A stretch of DNA of 64,000 bases from Actinomadura xylanilytica (GTDB lineage: Bacteria > Actinomycetota > Actinomycetes > Streptosporangiales > Streptosporangiaceae), in the NCBI RefSeq assembly GCF_030283145.1, contig NZ_JASNWE010000003.1, positions 124,001 through 188,000 on the forward strand, written 5' to 3'. Position numbers and translations under genes: made by a program. The notes under the pieces are model-generated. The model ran no database searches, was not told the origin of the DNA, and worked only from the letters and a program-made list of their open reading frames with translations. Positions within the stretch are counted from its first letter, which is position 1. Each line of letters starts with the position of its first letter. Below, piece by piece: positions 50,972 through 60,375 of the stretch.

Positions 50972-52776
50972 CGCCCCCCGCCAGACCCGCCGCCTCCGTT
51001 GAGCCCGCGGTTCCGGTCATGTCCGTCGTGCCCACCGGGCCTGCGGCCTCCACCGCGCCCGCAGCGCACTCGGCGCGCGTCGTCATCGCTATGACGGTCG
51101 ATCTCGCGGAGTTCGATCGGGCACTCGGTGATCCCTTCGATCCGGCTGCGCCGTTGTCGTTCGCTCGGAGTGCGGAGTCGGATCGCCGGGAGGAGTTCCC
51201 CGCCGAGATGTGTCAGGAGCTCGATCGGTTGGGGATGCCCCGGCTTTACGTTCCGGTCGAGCATGGCGGGGCGCTCGCGCGTTACGACGAGCTGCTGGCG
51301 GCGCTGCGGTTGGTGGCTCGTCGCGATCTGACCGTGGCGATCGGGCACGGCAAGACATTCCTGGGTGGTGCCTGTGTATGGCTCGCGGGCCGTCCCGAGC
51401 AGGCCCGCGCGCTCGGTGCCGACATCGTCGCGGGCGCGCCCGTCGCGTGGGGGTTGACCGAACGCGGTCACGGCAGCGACCTGCTCGCGGGCACGATGGC
51501 GGCCACGACCGAGGCGGGTGGCTACCGCGTTCAGGGCGAGAAGTGGCTGATCAACAACGCCACCCGGGGTGACCTGATCTGCCTGCTGGTCCGGACCCGT
51601 CCCGAAGGCGGTCCGCGCGGGTTCAGCCTGCTGCTGGTCGACAAGCGGCGGTTACCGCGCGATCGGTACCGGCATTTGCCGAAGGTGCTCACCCACGGCA
51701 TCCGGGGTGCCGACATCAGCGGATTCGGGATGGACGACTGCCCCGTTCCGGCCGACGCGCTGGTCGGGGTGGAGGGCGGTGGGCTGGAGACGGTCCTCAA
51801 AGCCCTCCAACTCACCCGGACCGTGTGCACGGCGCTGTCGCTCGGGGCCGCCGATCAGGCGCTCCGGCTCGCGGTCGAGCACGCCGCGCGGCGCGGACTG
51901 TACGGCCGCACGCTGGTCGATCTGCCGCACGTTCGGCGCACGCTCGGCCGAGCGTACGCCTCGCTCTTCACGGCCGAGATCGTCAGCGTGTTCGCCGCCC
52001 GCGCCTTGCACACCGCGCCGGAGGAGACGAGCGTGATCTCGGCGGTGGCCAAGGCGTACGTCCCGTCCCGCGCCGACGAGCTGATCATGACGTGCGGGGA
52101 GCTGCTCGGGGTCCGGGGCTTCCTCACCGAATACCACGAGCACGGCGCGTTCCAGAAGCTCGACCGAGACCACCGGGTGGTCGGCATCTTCGACGGCAGC
52201 ACGTTCGTCAGCCGGCACGCCCTGATCAACCAGTTCCCGCTGCTCGCCCGTTGCCACCCGGCCGCCACGGCGGACCCGGCGGGGGTCGAGCACGCCGCCG
52301 ACCTCACGGCGCCGCTGCCGGCCCCGGAGCTGGACCGGCTGAGCCTGATGGCGCAGGGCGGCTGTGGCCTCACCCAGGGGCTGGTCTCCGCCGCGCGCGA
52401 CCTGCGCGCCCTGGCGGTCGCCGGGCACGCGTCCGCATGGCTCGCCGGCCTCGCGGAGGAGCTGTCCGCCCACTGCGACCTCCTCCACGAGGAGCTGGCG
52501 CAATTCCCGCCTTCCTCCCAGTTCGCCCCGCCGGAGGCGTTCGCGCTCGCCCGCCGGTTCGAACTGTGCTTCGCCGGCGCCGCCGCGCTCAGGGTCTGGC
52601 TGCACAACCTCCGCTCCGGCCACGACGAGCTCTGGCTCGAGGCGTGCCTCGTCCACATCCTGCGGTCATTGCGCCCCGCCGAGATGCCCACCGACGAGGA
52701 GGTCTTCGACCGGCTCTTCGACGCGCTGCGCTCCGGCGCCTCCGTCGGGCCGCCCACCACGAAGGGAGTCCGGTGA
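50968..52776 (+). CDS. long acyl-CoA/ACP dehydrogenase-like flavoprotein 1
   Basis: 602 residues from GTG 50968, which has GGGAGGA upstream and overlaps the FAAL stop; ATG 51091 would give 561 residues without a 41-residue Pro/Ala extension. The ACAD core shows AWGLTERGHGSDLLA, EKWLINNATRGD and LPHVRRTLGRAYA. The catalytic base position reads IFDGST, with Asp instead of Glu. A roughly 180-residue C-terminal helical extension follows. Codon 229 (51652-51654) is TTA. It would introduce a double bond into an ACP-bound acyl chain. Confidence 0.85.
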   Translation: MTPPARPAASVEPAVPVMSVVPTGPAASTAPAAHSARVVIAMTVDLAEFDRALGDPFDPAAPLSFARSAESDRREEFPAEMCQELDRLGMPRLYVPVEHGGALARYDELLAALRLVARRDLTVAIGHGKTFLGGACVWLAGRPEQARALGADIVAGAPVAWGLTERGHGSDLLAGTMAATTEAGGYRVQGEKWLINNATRGDLICLLVRTRPEGGPRGFSLLLVDKRRLPRDRYRHLPKVLTHGIRGADISGFGMDDCPVPADALVGVEGGGLETVLKALQLTRTVCTALSLGAADQALRLAVEHAARRGLYGRTLVDLPHVRRTLGRAYASLFTAEIVSVFAARALHTAPEETSVISAVAKAYVPSRADELIMTCGELLGVRGFLTEYHEHGAFQKLDRDHRVVGIFDGSTFVSRHALINQFPLLARCHPAATADPAGVEHAADLTAPLPAPELDRLSLMAQGGCGLTQGLVSAARDLRALAVAGHASAWLAGLAEELSAHCDLLHEELAQFPPSSQFAPPEAFALARRFELCFAGAAALRVWLHNLRSGHDELWLEACLVHILRSLRPAEMPTDEEVFDRLFDALRSGASVGPPTTKGVR

Positions 52777-54446
52777 TCGCCACCGAACTGGAACGCCGCT
52801 TCGGCGATCCGTGGGACTCCGGTAACCCGACCGGCCACGCCGCCGTGCTGGCCGCCGACGAGCGCGGCGAGACGTTCGCCGCCGGGGAGCAGGTCCTCGA
52901 CGCCGTCGGGTTGAACGCCGAGTTCGTCCCAGTCGACCTCGGCGGACGGCTGGCCCGCCTCGACCACCTGATCCAGGTGATGCGGCCGGTGTTCCGCCGT
53001 GACCCCGCCCTGGGCCTGGGGTACGGGGTGAGCAGCCTCATCGCCGCCGTGAACGTCTGGGCCGCCGGCGACGCAAGCCAGCGGCGCCGCGTCGCCGACC
53101 TGCTGCTCGCGGGCGGCCGGGTCGCGGCCGGGTACCACGAGCTCGCCCACGGCAACGACTTCGCCGGGAACGATCTGTCCGCGCTGCCCGGCCCGGACGG
53201 CGTGCTCCGCCTCAACGGGCGGAAGGAAGTGATCGCCAACGCCGGGCGCGCCGAGGCCATGGTGCTCTTCGCGCGCACGTCCTCCGAGCCCGGCAGCCGC
53301 AGCCATTCCCAACTCCTGGCGGAACGGGCCGACCTGCCCGCGGGTGCGTTCCGCGACCTGCCGCGCTTCCCCACCTCGGGCATGCGCGGGGTGCAACTCG
53401 GCGGCCTGGAGTTCCGCGACTGCCCGGTCCCGGCGGACACCGTCCTCGGCGTGCCCGGGCACGGAGTCGAGACGGCGCTGCGCTCGTTCCAGATCACCCG
53501 CACCGTGCTGCCGGCGATGGCCACCGGAATCCTCGAAGCCGGACTGGATGTCACGGCCCGGTTCGTCGACGCGCGCATGCTGTACGGGCGATCACTGGCG
53601 GACATGCCGCACATCCGATCGATTCTCGCCGACGCGTTCGTCGACCTGCTGATCTGCGAGTGCCTGGCCACGGTGACGGCCCGTTCGGTGCACCTCCTGC
53701 CCGACGAGACGAGCCTGTACGCCTCGGCGAGCAAGTACTTCATCGCGACGCTACTGACGGACGCCGTCTACGAGCTGTCCCGTGTCCTGGGTGCGCAGTT
53801 CTACCTTCGCGACGGCGAGTACGGCATCTTCCAGAAGCACCTGCGGGACCTGCCCCCGGCGAGCTTCGGGCACTCCGCGCGGGCCACCTGCCTCGGCACG
53901 GTCCTGCCGCAACTGCCCCGGCTCGCCCGCAAGGCGTGGCGCGGCGGCGACGCGCCGCCTTCCGAGGTGTACCGGCCCGGCGGGCCGCTGCCGCCGCTGT
54001 CGTTCGACCGGCTCACCCTGTCGTCCGGCGGGCGCGACAGCCACAGCGCCGCGCTCACGGCGGCCCTCGACGCTCCGGACGTGCCCGCCGACCTGCGCCG
54101 TCACCTGCTCGTCGCCGCGAACGAACTCGGCACCCTCGGCCTCGAATGCGCCGCGCTGGCCCCCCGCGACCTCACCGTGGACGCCCGTCCGGAGGTCCTG
54201 GAGCTGCCCGCCCGGTACGCGGCGGTGCTGGCCGCGACCGCCTGCGTGAACGTCTGGCTCCACAGCAGGGATCGGAGCGAGGACTTCCTCGCCGACCCGC
54301 AATGGGTGACGGCCGCGCTGCGCCGCATCGCCGGACGGCTGGGCCGCGACCCCGGACCACGACCCCGCCACCACGATGAAGCGCTGGCGGCGGACGTCCT
54401 CGCCCGGCACCGCCGGGGCGGCGGCTTCGGCCTGTTCGGCCTCTAG
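52773..54446 (+). CDS. long acyl-CoA dehydrogenase-like protein 2, catalytic base missing
   Basis: 557 residues, paralogous in layout to the preceding protein (YHELAHGNDFAGND, GRKEVIANAGRAE, RMLYGRSLADMPHIRS). After EYGIFQKHLRDLP the segment that normally carries the catalytic Glu reads ASFGHS, with no acid at that place. FAD-contact residues of the first ACAD are also weakened. GTG start overlaps the previous stop. It may form a heterodimer with protein 1, as a structural or regulatory partner. Confidence 0.8.
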   Translation: MIATELERRFGDPWDSGNPTGHAAVLAADERGETFAAGEQVLDAVGLNAEFVPVDLGGRLARLDHLIQVMRPVFRRDPALGLGYGVSSLIAAVNVWAAGDASQRRRVADLLLAGGRVAAGYHELAHGNDFAGNDLSALPGPDGVLRLNGRKEVIANAGRAEAMVLFARTSSEPGSRSHSQLLAERADLPAGAFRDLPRFPTSGMRGVQLGGLEFRDCPVPADTVLGVPGHGVETALRSFQITRTVLPAMATGILEAGLDVTARFVDARMLYGRSLADMPHIRSILADAFVDLLICECLATVTARSVHLLPDETSLYASASKYFIATLLTDAVYELSRVLGAQFYLRDGEYGIFQKHLRDLPPASFGHSARATCLGTVLPQLPRLARKAWRGGDAPPSEVYRPGGPLPPLSFDRLTLSSGGRDSHSAALTAALDAPDVPADLRRHLLVAANELGTLGLECAALAPRDLTVDARPEVLELPARYAAVLAATACVNVWLHSRDRSEDFLADPQWVTAALRRIAGRLGRDPGPRPRHHDEALAADVLARHRRGGGFGLFGL

Positions 54447-54512
54447 GACCACCGATGACCGCTGCGACGGTGCCCCCTGGGCGGCTCCGCCCGTCATGAC
54501 AAGGAGACTGAG

Positions 54513-54800
54513 ATGCATGGTTCTGAGCTCGCCCCGATGGAGCCGAGCCTTCGGAGCTGGCTGCGGGAACGCGTCGCCCACTACGCCCGGCGTGAGCCCG
54601 CCGACATCGACCCGTCGGTCAGCCTGACCAACTACGGCCTCGACTCCGTCTATGCGCTGAGCCTCTGCGGCGACCTCGAGGACCACCTCGGGGTCGTCCT
54701 GGAGCCCACGGTCGTCTGGGACCATCCGACGATCGAGGCGCTGATCGCGCACGTCGAGGAAATGCTGGGCGGTTCCAGCCGGCGGATGGACGCCGGATGA
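54513..54800 (+). CDS. acyl carrier protein 1 of the FAAL locus
   Basis: 95 residues; four-helix carrier fold with phosphopantetheine Ser S45 in YGLDSVYALSL. ACP helix III region TVVWDHPTIEALIAHV is typical of PKS/NRPS-associated carriers. It starts 66 bases after the ACAD-like gene with AAGGAGA upstream and overlaps the KASIII-like gene. It is a probable acceptor for the FAAL-activated acyl group. Confidence 0.9.
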   Translation: MHGSELAPMEPSLRSWLRERVAHYARREPADIDPSVSLTNYGLDSVYALSLCGDLEDHLGVVLEPTVVWDHPTIEALIAHVEEMLGGSSRRMDAG

Positions 54801-55729
54801 CATCGCTGGAGGCCGTGGCGACGTATCTGCCGCCCGGAGTGGTGCCGATCGCCGACATGGCCGAGGAGCTGGGGCTCAGCGCCGACGAGCTGAAGGTGTT
54901 CCGGCGGTTCTACGGGCTGTCGGAAGTCCGGCGGGAGCCCGAGGGGACCCTCACCGACCTGCTGCTGTCGGCCGCAGGGAAGCTCGACGCGCTACGCGGC
55001 CGGGAGCACCATGTCCGGTACGTGGTGCAGGCGCGGACCATGCCGGTCGTCGTCCCGCACCCCGTCAATCCCATCCACGAGGTGCGGGACGCGCTCGGGC
55101 TGCGGCACGCGCAGGCGTTCGCGTTGACCCACCACGCATGTGCGTCCGGGCTCCTCGCGGTCGACCTGTGCGGCAAGCTGCTGCGCGCCGACGGCGACCC
55201 CGACGGCCTCGCACTGATCCTCACCGGGGAGAAGACGTTCACGCTCGCCGCGCAGACGGTTCCGGGCACCGCCATCAACGGCGAGGGCGCCGCCGCCGTA
55301 CTGGTCGGGATCCGCGGCGCCCGGGACCGGATGCTGGGGTACGCCGCGCGCACGCACGGCCGGTTCTATGAATGCCTGTCGCTGACCGACGCGCTGTTCA
55401 CCGAGTTCCAACGGATCTACGCCGGCGCGCTGGCCGAGTCGATGCTCGCCGCCGTCGACACGGCGGGGCTGACGCTCGACGACATCGCCCTGGTCCTCCC
55501 CCACAACGTCAACCGAGTGTCGTGGGTCCGGCTCGCCAAGAGCCTCGGGCTCCCACTGGACCGGGTGTTCCTGGACAACGTCCCGGTCACGGGTCATTGC
55601 TTCTGCGCGGACCCCTTCATCAATTACCAGACGGCCGTCGAACTCGGCCGGCTCCGGCCCGGAGACCGCTACCTGCTGACCACGGTCGGGCTCGGGGCGA
55701 CCTTCTCGGCGATGGTCTTCGAGCACTGA
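54797..55729 (+). CDS. ketoacyl-ACP synthase III-like enzyme
   Basis: 310 residues, thiolase fold. C115 in THHACASGLLA is the nucleophile; H236 and N239 in LPHNVNRVSW match the HNANxRI motif. The GNTSA-type motif is replaced by GHCFCADPF. The key Cys and His are kept, so condensation or acyl transfer is possible. ATG overlaps the ACP stop. Together with the downstream Cys-less homologue at 58787 it could form an active/inactive pair. Confidence 0.84.
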   Translation: MTSLEAVATYLPPGVVPIADMAEELGLSADELKVFRRFYGLSEVRREPEGTLTDLLLSAAGKLDALRGREHHVRYVVQARTMPVVVPHPVNPIHEVRDALGLRHAQAFALTHHACASGLLAVDLCGKLLRADGDPDGLALILTGEKTFTLAAQTVPGTAINGEGAAAVLVGIRGARDRMLGYAARTHGRFYECLSLTDALFTEFQRIYAGALAESMLAAVDTAGLTLDDIALVLPHNVNRVSWVRLAKSLGLPLDRVFLDNVPVTGHCFCADPFINYQTAVELGRLRPGDRYLLTTVGLGATFSAMVFEH

Positions 55730-55737
55730 GGATGTAC

Positions 55738-57147
55738 ATGGATTTCAACGAACGGCTGAAGTCGGCCCTGACCGGAGCGCCCGACACGAGCCTGGTCCTC
55801 CTCGGCAACTTCGAGGTGGAGGACCAGTGGGCGCGCGGTGAGACCGGCCTGCCCCGCCTCGCGTTCGGGTCCGACAGCGTGATCGTCAACCGGATGGACG
55901 AGTTCGCGCTCCTCCTGGCGGGCAAGAGCGACCACGTCGTGCTGAAGACCGCGCCCGACTCCGACTTCCTGGCCTACCTGGAGGACCTCGGCTTCGATCT
56001 GCCGGGAATCCTCCCCGTCGCCCGCAACGACCCGCGCAACCTGGTCACCGAGGACGCGCTCGCCGACCCGGCGCTGCTCACCGAACTGGGCGTGCTGGGC
56101 GCGGAGGGCGCGGCCCTCAGTGCCCACGGGGTCTCGGAGCTGGAGGAACGGCTCGCCGCCACGGCGGGGATCGCGCTCGCCGCGCCGTCCGCCGCGACCT
56201 GCAAGGCCGTCAACAGCAAGATCTACAGTCGGCGGCTGGCCGACGCCCTCGGCATCCGGCAGGCCCGCGGCTGGACCTGCGACGACGTCGCCGGGCTCGA
56301 GGAGGCGTTCACCGCCGCCCGCGCCGTGCTCGCCGCCGGACGTCCGGTCGTCGTCAAGGACGCCTACGGCGTCTCCGGCAAGGGCATCGAGCTCGTCGAG
56401 GGCGAACGGCGGCTGGACCGGCTGCTCCGCATGATCACCAAGAGGGCCGGGCAGGCGGCCGGCGGCCGGCTCGGCCTGGTCGTGGAGGAGTGGGTCGGGA
56501 AACGCGCCGATCTCAACTACCAGTTCACCGTCGGCCGCGATGGCGGCGTGCGCTTCGACTTCGTCAAGGAGGCCCTCACCGAGAGGGGGGTGCACAAGGG
56601 CCACCGGATCCCCGCGCGGCTCACCGAACGCCAGGTCTCCGAGCTGAAGGACGTCTCCGGCCGCCTCGGCGAGTCGCTGGCCGCGGACGGCTACTACGGG
56701 GTCGTGGGCGTCGACGCGATGGTCGACCCGGACGGCGGCCTCTACCCGGTCGTCGAGATCAACGCCCGGAACAACATGTCGACCTACCAGGCCGCCATCC
56801 AGGAGGCGTTCCTGGGGGAACGGGCGGCTGCGGGGACGACGGCGCTCGTCCGGCAGTATCCGCTGCGGCTCACCCGGCCGCTGCCGTTCGGGTCGCTCCG
56901 CGACGTGCTCGGAGATCTGCTGTTCGACGCCCCCGGCGGCACCGGGCTACTGGTCAACAACCACGCCACCGTCAACGCGGCGGCACCGGCGAGCGCGGAG
57001 CCCGCCGACGCGACGGACCGGCCGTTCGCCGGCCGCTTGTACGGCGTGGTCATCGCCCCCTCGGCGGAGCGGATGACGGCACTCGACGGCGAGATCGGCC
57101 GCCGCCTGGCGGCCCTCGGAGAAAGGAGCTCACCCGATGTCGCGTGA
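55738..57147 (+). CDS. BtrJ-like preATP-grasp/ATP-grasp ligase
   Basis: 469 residues. A 150-residue pre-ATP-grasp domain precedes the ATP-grasp core: PVVVKDAYGVSGKGIELVEG (split near 205-222), GLVVEEWVGKRADLNYQF and VVEINARNNMSTYQ (metal-binding). The closest layout I know is BtrJ of butirosin biosynthesis, which attaches L-Glu through its gamma-carboxyl to the ACP BtrI. ATG 55738 has GAGG at proper spacing; 55732 is an alternative. The BtrK-like decarboxylase follows with an 11-base overlap. Confidence 0.82.
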   Translation: MDFNERLKSALTGAPDTSLVLLGNFEVEDQWARGETGLPRLAFGSDSVIVNRMDEFALLLAGKSDHVVLKTAPDSDFLAYLEDLGFDLPGILPVARNDPRNLVTEDALADPALLTELGVLGAEGAALSAHGVSELEERLAATAGIALAAPSAATCKAVNSKIYSRRLADALGIRQARGWTCDDVAGLEEAFTAARAVLAAGRPVVVKDAYGVSGKGIELVEGERRLDRLLRMITKRAGQAAGGRLGLVVEEWVGKRADLNYQFTVGRDGGVRFDFVKEALTERGVHKGHRIPARLTERQVSELKDVSGRLGESLAADGYYGVVGVDAMVDPDGGLYPVVEINARNNMSTYQAAIQEAFLGERAAAGTTALVRQYPLRLTRPLPFGSLRDVLGDLLFDAPGGTGLLVNNHATVNAAAPASAEPADATDRPFAGRLYGVVIAPSAERMTALDGEIGRRLAALGERSSPDVA

Positions 57148-58432
57148 ACTGCACGTGCAGGGCATCCCGGTGTCCGACCTCGCCCGGCGGTACGGCACGC
57201 CGTTCTTCGTCTACGACGGGCAGGTCCTGCACGACCGGTTCCACGGTCTGCGCGACCGGCTGCACCCGGCGATCGAGATCTTCTACTCGCTCAAGGCCAA
57301 CCCCAACGTATCGATCTGCTCGCTGCTGCACTCGTTCGGCGCCCGCGCGGAGATCTCCTCGCTGGTGGAGCTGCGGACCGCCCGGCGCGCCGGGGTCGCG
57401 CCGGAGGACATCATCTTCCTCGGCCCCGGCAAGAGCCGCCAGGAGCTCGCGGCCTGCCTGGACGAGGGCGTCTTCGCCATCGTCTGCGAGTCGTTCCCCG
57501 AGCTGGCGCTGGTGGACGAGCTGGCCCGGAGCCGCGGCGTGCGGGCCCCGGTCGCGCTGCGGGTCAACCCGAGCTTCGCGGTCAAGCGGTCCGGGCTGGC
57601 GATGGGCGGCAAACCCCGCCAGTTCGGCATCGACGAGGAGCAGGTGTTCGCCGAGACCGATCTGGCCGAACGGCACCCCGGCGTCGACCTGATGGGGGTG
57701 CAGGTCTACATGGGCACCCGCATCCTCGAGGAGGACGTCGTGGTCGAGAACACCACCCGCATCCTCGACCTGGCCGAACGGGTCGCGGCGCACCTCGGCA
57801 TCACGCTGCGGATGGTCGACGTCGGGGGCGGGCTGGGCGTCGGCTACTTCCCCGGTGAGACCGACCTGGACCCCGCCGTGCTGACCGAGAAGCTCGACCC
57901 CGTCATCGCGGGCTTCGCCGACAGGCACCCCGGCACCCGAATGATCATGGAGCTGGGGCGGTACCTCACCGCCGAGTCCGGCACCTACGTCGTCGGCGTC
58001 CGCTACGTCAAGACCTCGATGGGCGAGCGGTTCGCGGTCGCCGACGGAGGCACCAACCACCACATGGCGGCCGTGGGCATCGGCTCGTTCGCCAAGCGCA
58101 ACTTCCCGATGGCGGTGCTCAACCGGCTCGACGAGCCCGCAACCGAGAACTGGAACGTCACCGGGCCGCTGTGCACGCCGAACGACACCCTCGGCAAGAA
58201 GGTGGCACTCCCGCCGGTGCGGCCCGGCGACCTGATCGGGGTGCTGCGGTCCGGGGCGTACGGCCCGACCGCCTCACCCGTACTGTTCCTCAGCCACGGC
58301 TACCCCGCCGAGGTGCTCGTCCACGAGGGCCGGCCGCATCTGGTCCGCGACCGCGACCTGCCGGAGGACCTCATGGCCCGCCAGCGCCTGTTCGACCCGG
58401 CCGCGCGGAACGCGGCCGACGTCGCCCCCTGA
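57137..58432 (+). CDS. BtrK-like fold-III PLP decarboxylase (DapDC family)
   Basis: 431 residues of the alanine-racemase-fold decarboxylases. The PLP Lys is K53 in FYSLKANPN. Other marks are LGPGKS, RVNPSF, VDVGGGLG, and the C-terminal GPLCTPNDTLG and SGAYG motifs with substrate and active-site Cys/Tyr. BtrK decarboxylates gamma-Glu-S-ACP to GABA-S-ACP. The adjacent BtrJ-like ligase and two ACPs make decarboxylation of an aminoacyl-ACP the leading hypothesis. Free amino acid decarboxylation is the alternative. Confidence 0.86.
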   Translation: MSRELHVQGIPVSDLARRYGTPFFVYDGQVLHDRFHGLRDRLHPAIEIFYSLKANPNVSICSLLHSFGARAEISSLVELRTARRAGVAPEDIIFLGPGKSRQELAACLDEGVFAIVCESFPELALVDELARSRGVRAPVALRVNPSFAVKRSGLAMGGKPRQFGIDEEQVFAETDLAERHPGVDLMGVQVYMGTRILEEDVVVENTTRILDLAERVAAHLGITLRMVDVGGGLGVGYFPGETDLDPAVLTEKLDPVIAGFADRHPGTRMIMELGRYLTAESGTYVVGVRYVKTSMGERFAVADGGTNHHMAAVGIGSFAKRNFPMAVLNRLDEPATENWNVTGPLCTPNDTLGKKVALPPVRPGDLIGVLRSGAYGPTASPVLFLSHGYPAEVLVHEGRPHLVRDRDLPEDLMARQRLFDPAARNAADVAP

Positions 58433-58474
58433 CCCCGTCCCCACCACCACGACACACGAAAGGTGACCTTTCTG

Positions 58475-58780
58475 ATGGAGAACACGGCGCCGGGCAATGC
58501 CACCGGCCTGCACGGCCAGGTGGTCGGCACGATCGTGACCTCGCTCGCCGAGGCGACCCAGCTCGATCCGGGCACGATCGGCGAGGGCAGCACCCTCTTC
58601 GACGAGTTGGGCCTCGACTCCACCACGGTGCTGGGGCTGCTCATGGCCATCGAGGAGGAGCTCGGGATCGAGTTCGAAACCGACTCGCTGGAGCAGCATC
58701 ACTTCGAGTCGGTGGGCACTCTCGCCGCGTTCGTCGAGGTGCAGGTGGTCGAGCAGGTGCCCGACCTGGCCGGGGCCTAG
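58475..58780 (+). CDS. acyl carrier protein 2 of the FAAL locus
   Basis: 101 residues with phosphopantetheine Ser S49 in LGLDSTTVLGLL and an acidic C-terminal half. GAAAGG lies upstream of ATG 58475; an earlier in-frame ATG would add four residues. It is placed right after the BtrK-like gene, as BtrI is functionally tied to BtrJ/BtrK, and is the likely aminoacyl carrier. Confidence 0.9.
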   Translation: MENTAPGNATGLHGQVVGTIVTSLAEATQLDPGTIGEGSTLFDELGLDSTTVLGLLMAIEEELGIEFETDSLEQHHFESVGTLAAFVEVQVVEQVPDLAGA

Positions 58781-58786
58781 CCGCCC

Positions 58787-59671
58787 ATGTACCTCGCCAC
58801 AGCCCCCGGTCCAGCGCCCGTCGCGGCGCCGGGGGGGCGGACGCCACTGCGCCTGTCGAGGCTGGTGAGCCTGACGTTCGGGTCGGGCAGGCCGTTCCTG
58901 CCCGACCCGATGGAGCCGAGCCTGGAACGGATGCAGGCGGATCTGACCCGCCCGTACCAGATGGAGTTCCGCCCCGGCTTGCTGGCCCGGGGCCGACGCA
59001 ACACCTTCACCGAGATGAGCCAGGCCCTGCTGGAGGCTCTCCAGCCGTTCGAGGGACCACTGGACATGATCCTGGTGGTCAACAGCGTGCCGGACGCCGA
59101 CCCCCGCCGGTCGCCGTCCTGTTATCTCGCCGACGCGGCCCCCGGCGACGCGCTGGCGTTCAACGTCTCCGACCAGGGAACCGCCGGGCCCTTCACAGCC
59201 CTGCGCCTGGTCACCGAGTACGCCCGTGCCGACGCCTTCCGCCACGCCCTGGTCGTCATCCTGGACCAGCGCAGCTTCCCCTACGACACGGCCGGCGCGG
59301 ACGGCGTCCCCGATCATGACAGCGCGGTCGGCCTGGTCCTCGGCCCCACCGGCCCCGCCGGCGAGCCGACCACCCGTCAGCGCACCGACGTGAGCCCCGG
59401 CGAGGTCCCCGCCCTGCTCAACGCCGGTGGCGGCACGTCCGTCGTGTTGGTGGCCGGGGAGGGGATCGAGCCGGACTGGATCGTGCCGGGACGGTTCGCC
59501 GAGGTGATCAGGGCGCCCGAGGGGCGTCCCTGCACCGGGCCGTGGTCCGCGCTCGCCGACGCGCTGCCGCGCCTGGCCACAAGCGGGCGGAAACGGCTGG
59601 TCGTCGCGGACTACGACCGTGTCCAGCGCTACCTGTGCCTCAGCACGATGGAACTGGAGGAGGATCTATGA
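58787..59671 (+). CDS. thiolase-fold (ketosynthase-like) protein lacking the active-site Cys
   Basis: 294 residues. LDMILVVNSVPDAD, LAFNVSDQGTAGPFTALRLV and the strand-turn pattern that follows resemble KASIII and chalcone-synthase-type subunits, but the Cys-containing motif (xGCAGxxxxL) reads DQGTAGPFTAL with no Cys, and no HNANxR motif is visible. It is shorter than KASIII. It may be a chain-length-factor-like partner of the KASIII-like protein at 54797. Family assignment is moderately certain. Confidence 0.6.
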   Translation: MYLATAPGPAPVAAPGGRTPLRLSRLVSLTFGSGRPFLPDPMEPSLERMQADLTRPYQMEFRPGLLARGRRNTFTEMSQALLEALQPFEGPLDMILVVNSVPDADPRRSPSCYLADAAPGDALAFNVSDQGTAGPFTALRLVTEYARADAFRHALVVILDQRSFPYDTAGADGVPDHDSAVGLVLGPTGPAGEPTTRQRTDVSPGEVPALLNAGGGTSVVLVAGEGIEPDWIVPGRFAEVIRAPEGRPCTGPWSALADALPRLATSGRKRLVVADYDRVQRYLCLSTMELEEDL

Positions 59672-60375
59672 CGAGCCGGGAGGCCGCCGTCGTCGAGGCG
59701 GTCACGGATACGTGGGCGAGGTTGCGGGGGACCGCGCGCGGTGCGGGCGTCGTTCCCGCGCTGACCGAGCTGCGGGCGGCCGTCTGCGCGGGGGCCCTGC
59801 CGTGCGGCCCGGGCGGGCACGCGTTGGTCCCCACCGCCGTCGCCGACGGTTGCGACGTCGCCTGGGCGAACGGTCGGGTGGTCCCCCGCGCAGCGGACCG
59901 CGAGGACGTGCTGACCGAGATCACCGTGTCCGGCGGCGCCCTCGTCGCCCTCCGCACCCGGGGTGAGGCCCTGCCCGACGCCCCCGAGGCACCGGTCCGA
60001 GCCTGGACGCTGGGCCTGGCCTGGGTGCGGTTAGGCCTCTCCGACCGGCTGATGGATGCCTGCATGGTCTACCTCGGCGGCCGAACCGTCGGTGGCGGCA
60101 CCTTGCTCAACCAGCAGATGGTCAAGGGGGCGCTCGCCGAGGTGGCGATCGAGCACCTGGAGATCGAGACCATGCTGGGCGGCGCCGCCCCCGGCGACCT
60201 CGACGACGCCGCCGTGGCCCACCTGCACGCCCAGATCACCCGAGCCGACCGGATGCTGCTCCGCCTGCTGGGCGCCTCCGGGTTCCTGGCCGACGGCCCG
60301 GGCCAGATCGCCCGGGTGTCGGAACTGCTCGCGGACGTCTACGTCGGTCACGCCCCGGAAAGGGGATCACGATGA
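59668..60375 (+). CDS. ACAD C-terminal-domain-like protein (truncated type)
   Basis: 235 residues. The first half has no clear family; the second half (LGLSDRLMDACMVYLGGRTVGG, LLNQQMVKGALAEVAIEHLEIE) matches the four-helix C-terminal domain of acyl-CoA dehydrogenases. The N-terminal FAD domains are absent. GGAGGAGG precedes the ATG, which overlaps the previous stop, and it overlaps the next ACAD gene. Codon 122 (60031-60033) is TTA. It is probably a partner subunit of the ACAD encoded next. Confidence 0.65.
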   Translation: MTSREAAVVEAVTDTWARLRGTARGAGVVPALTELRAAVCAGALPCGPGGHALVPTAVADGCDVAWANGRVVPRAADREDVLTEITVSGGALVALRTRGEALPDAPEAPVRAWTLGLAWVRLGLSDRLMDACMVYLGGRTVGGGTLLNQQMVKGALAEVAIEHLEIETMLGGAAPGDLDDAAVAHLHAQITRADRMLLRLLGASGFLADGPGQIARVSELLADVYVGHAPERGSR

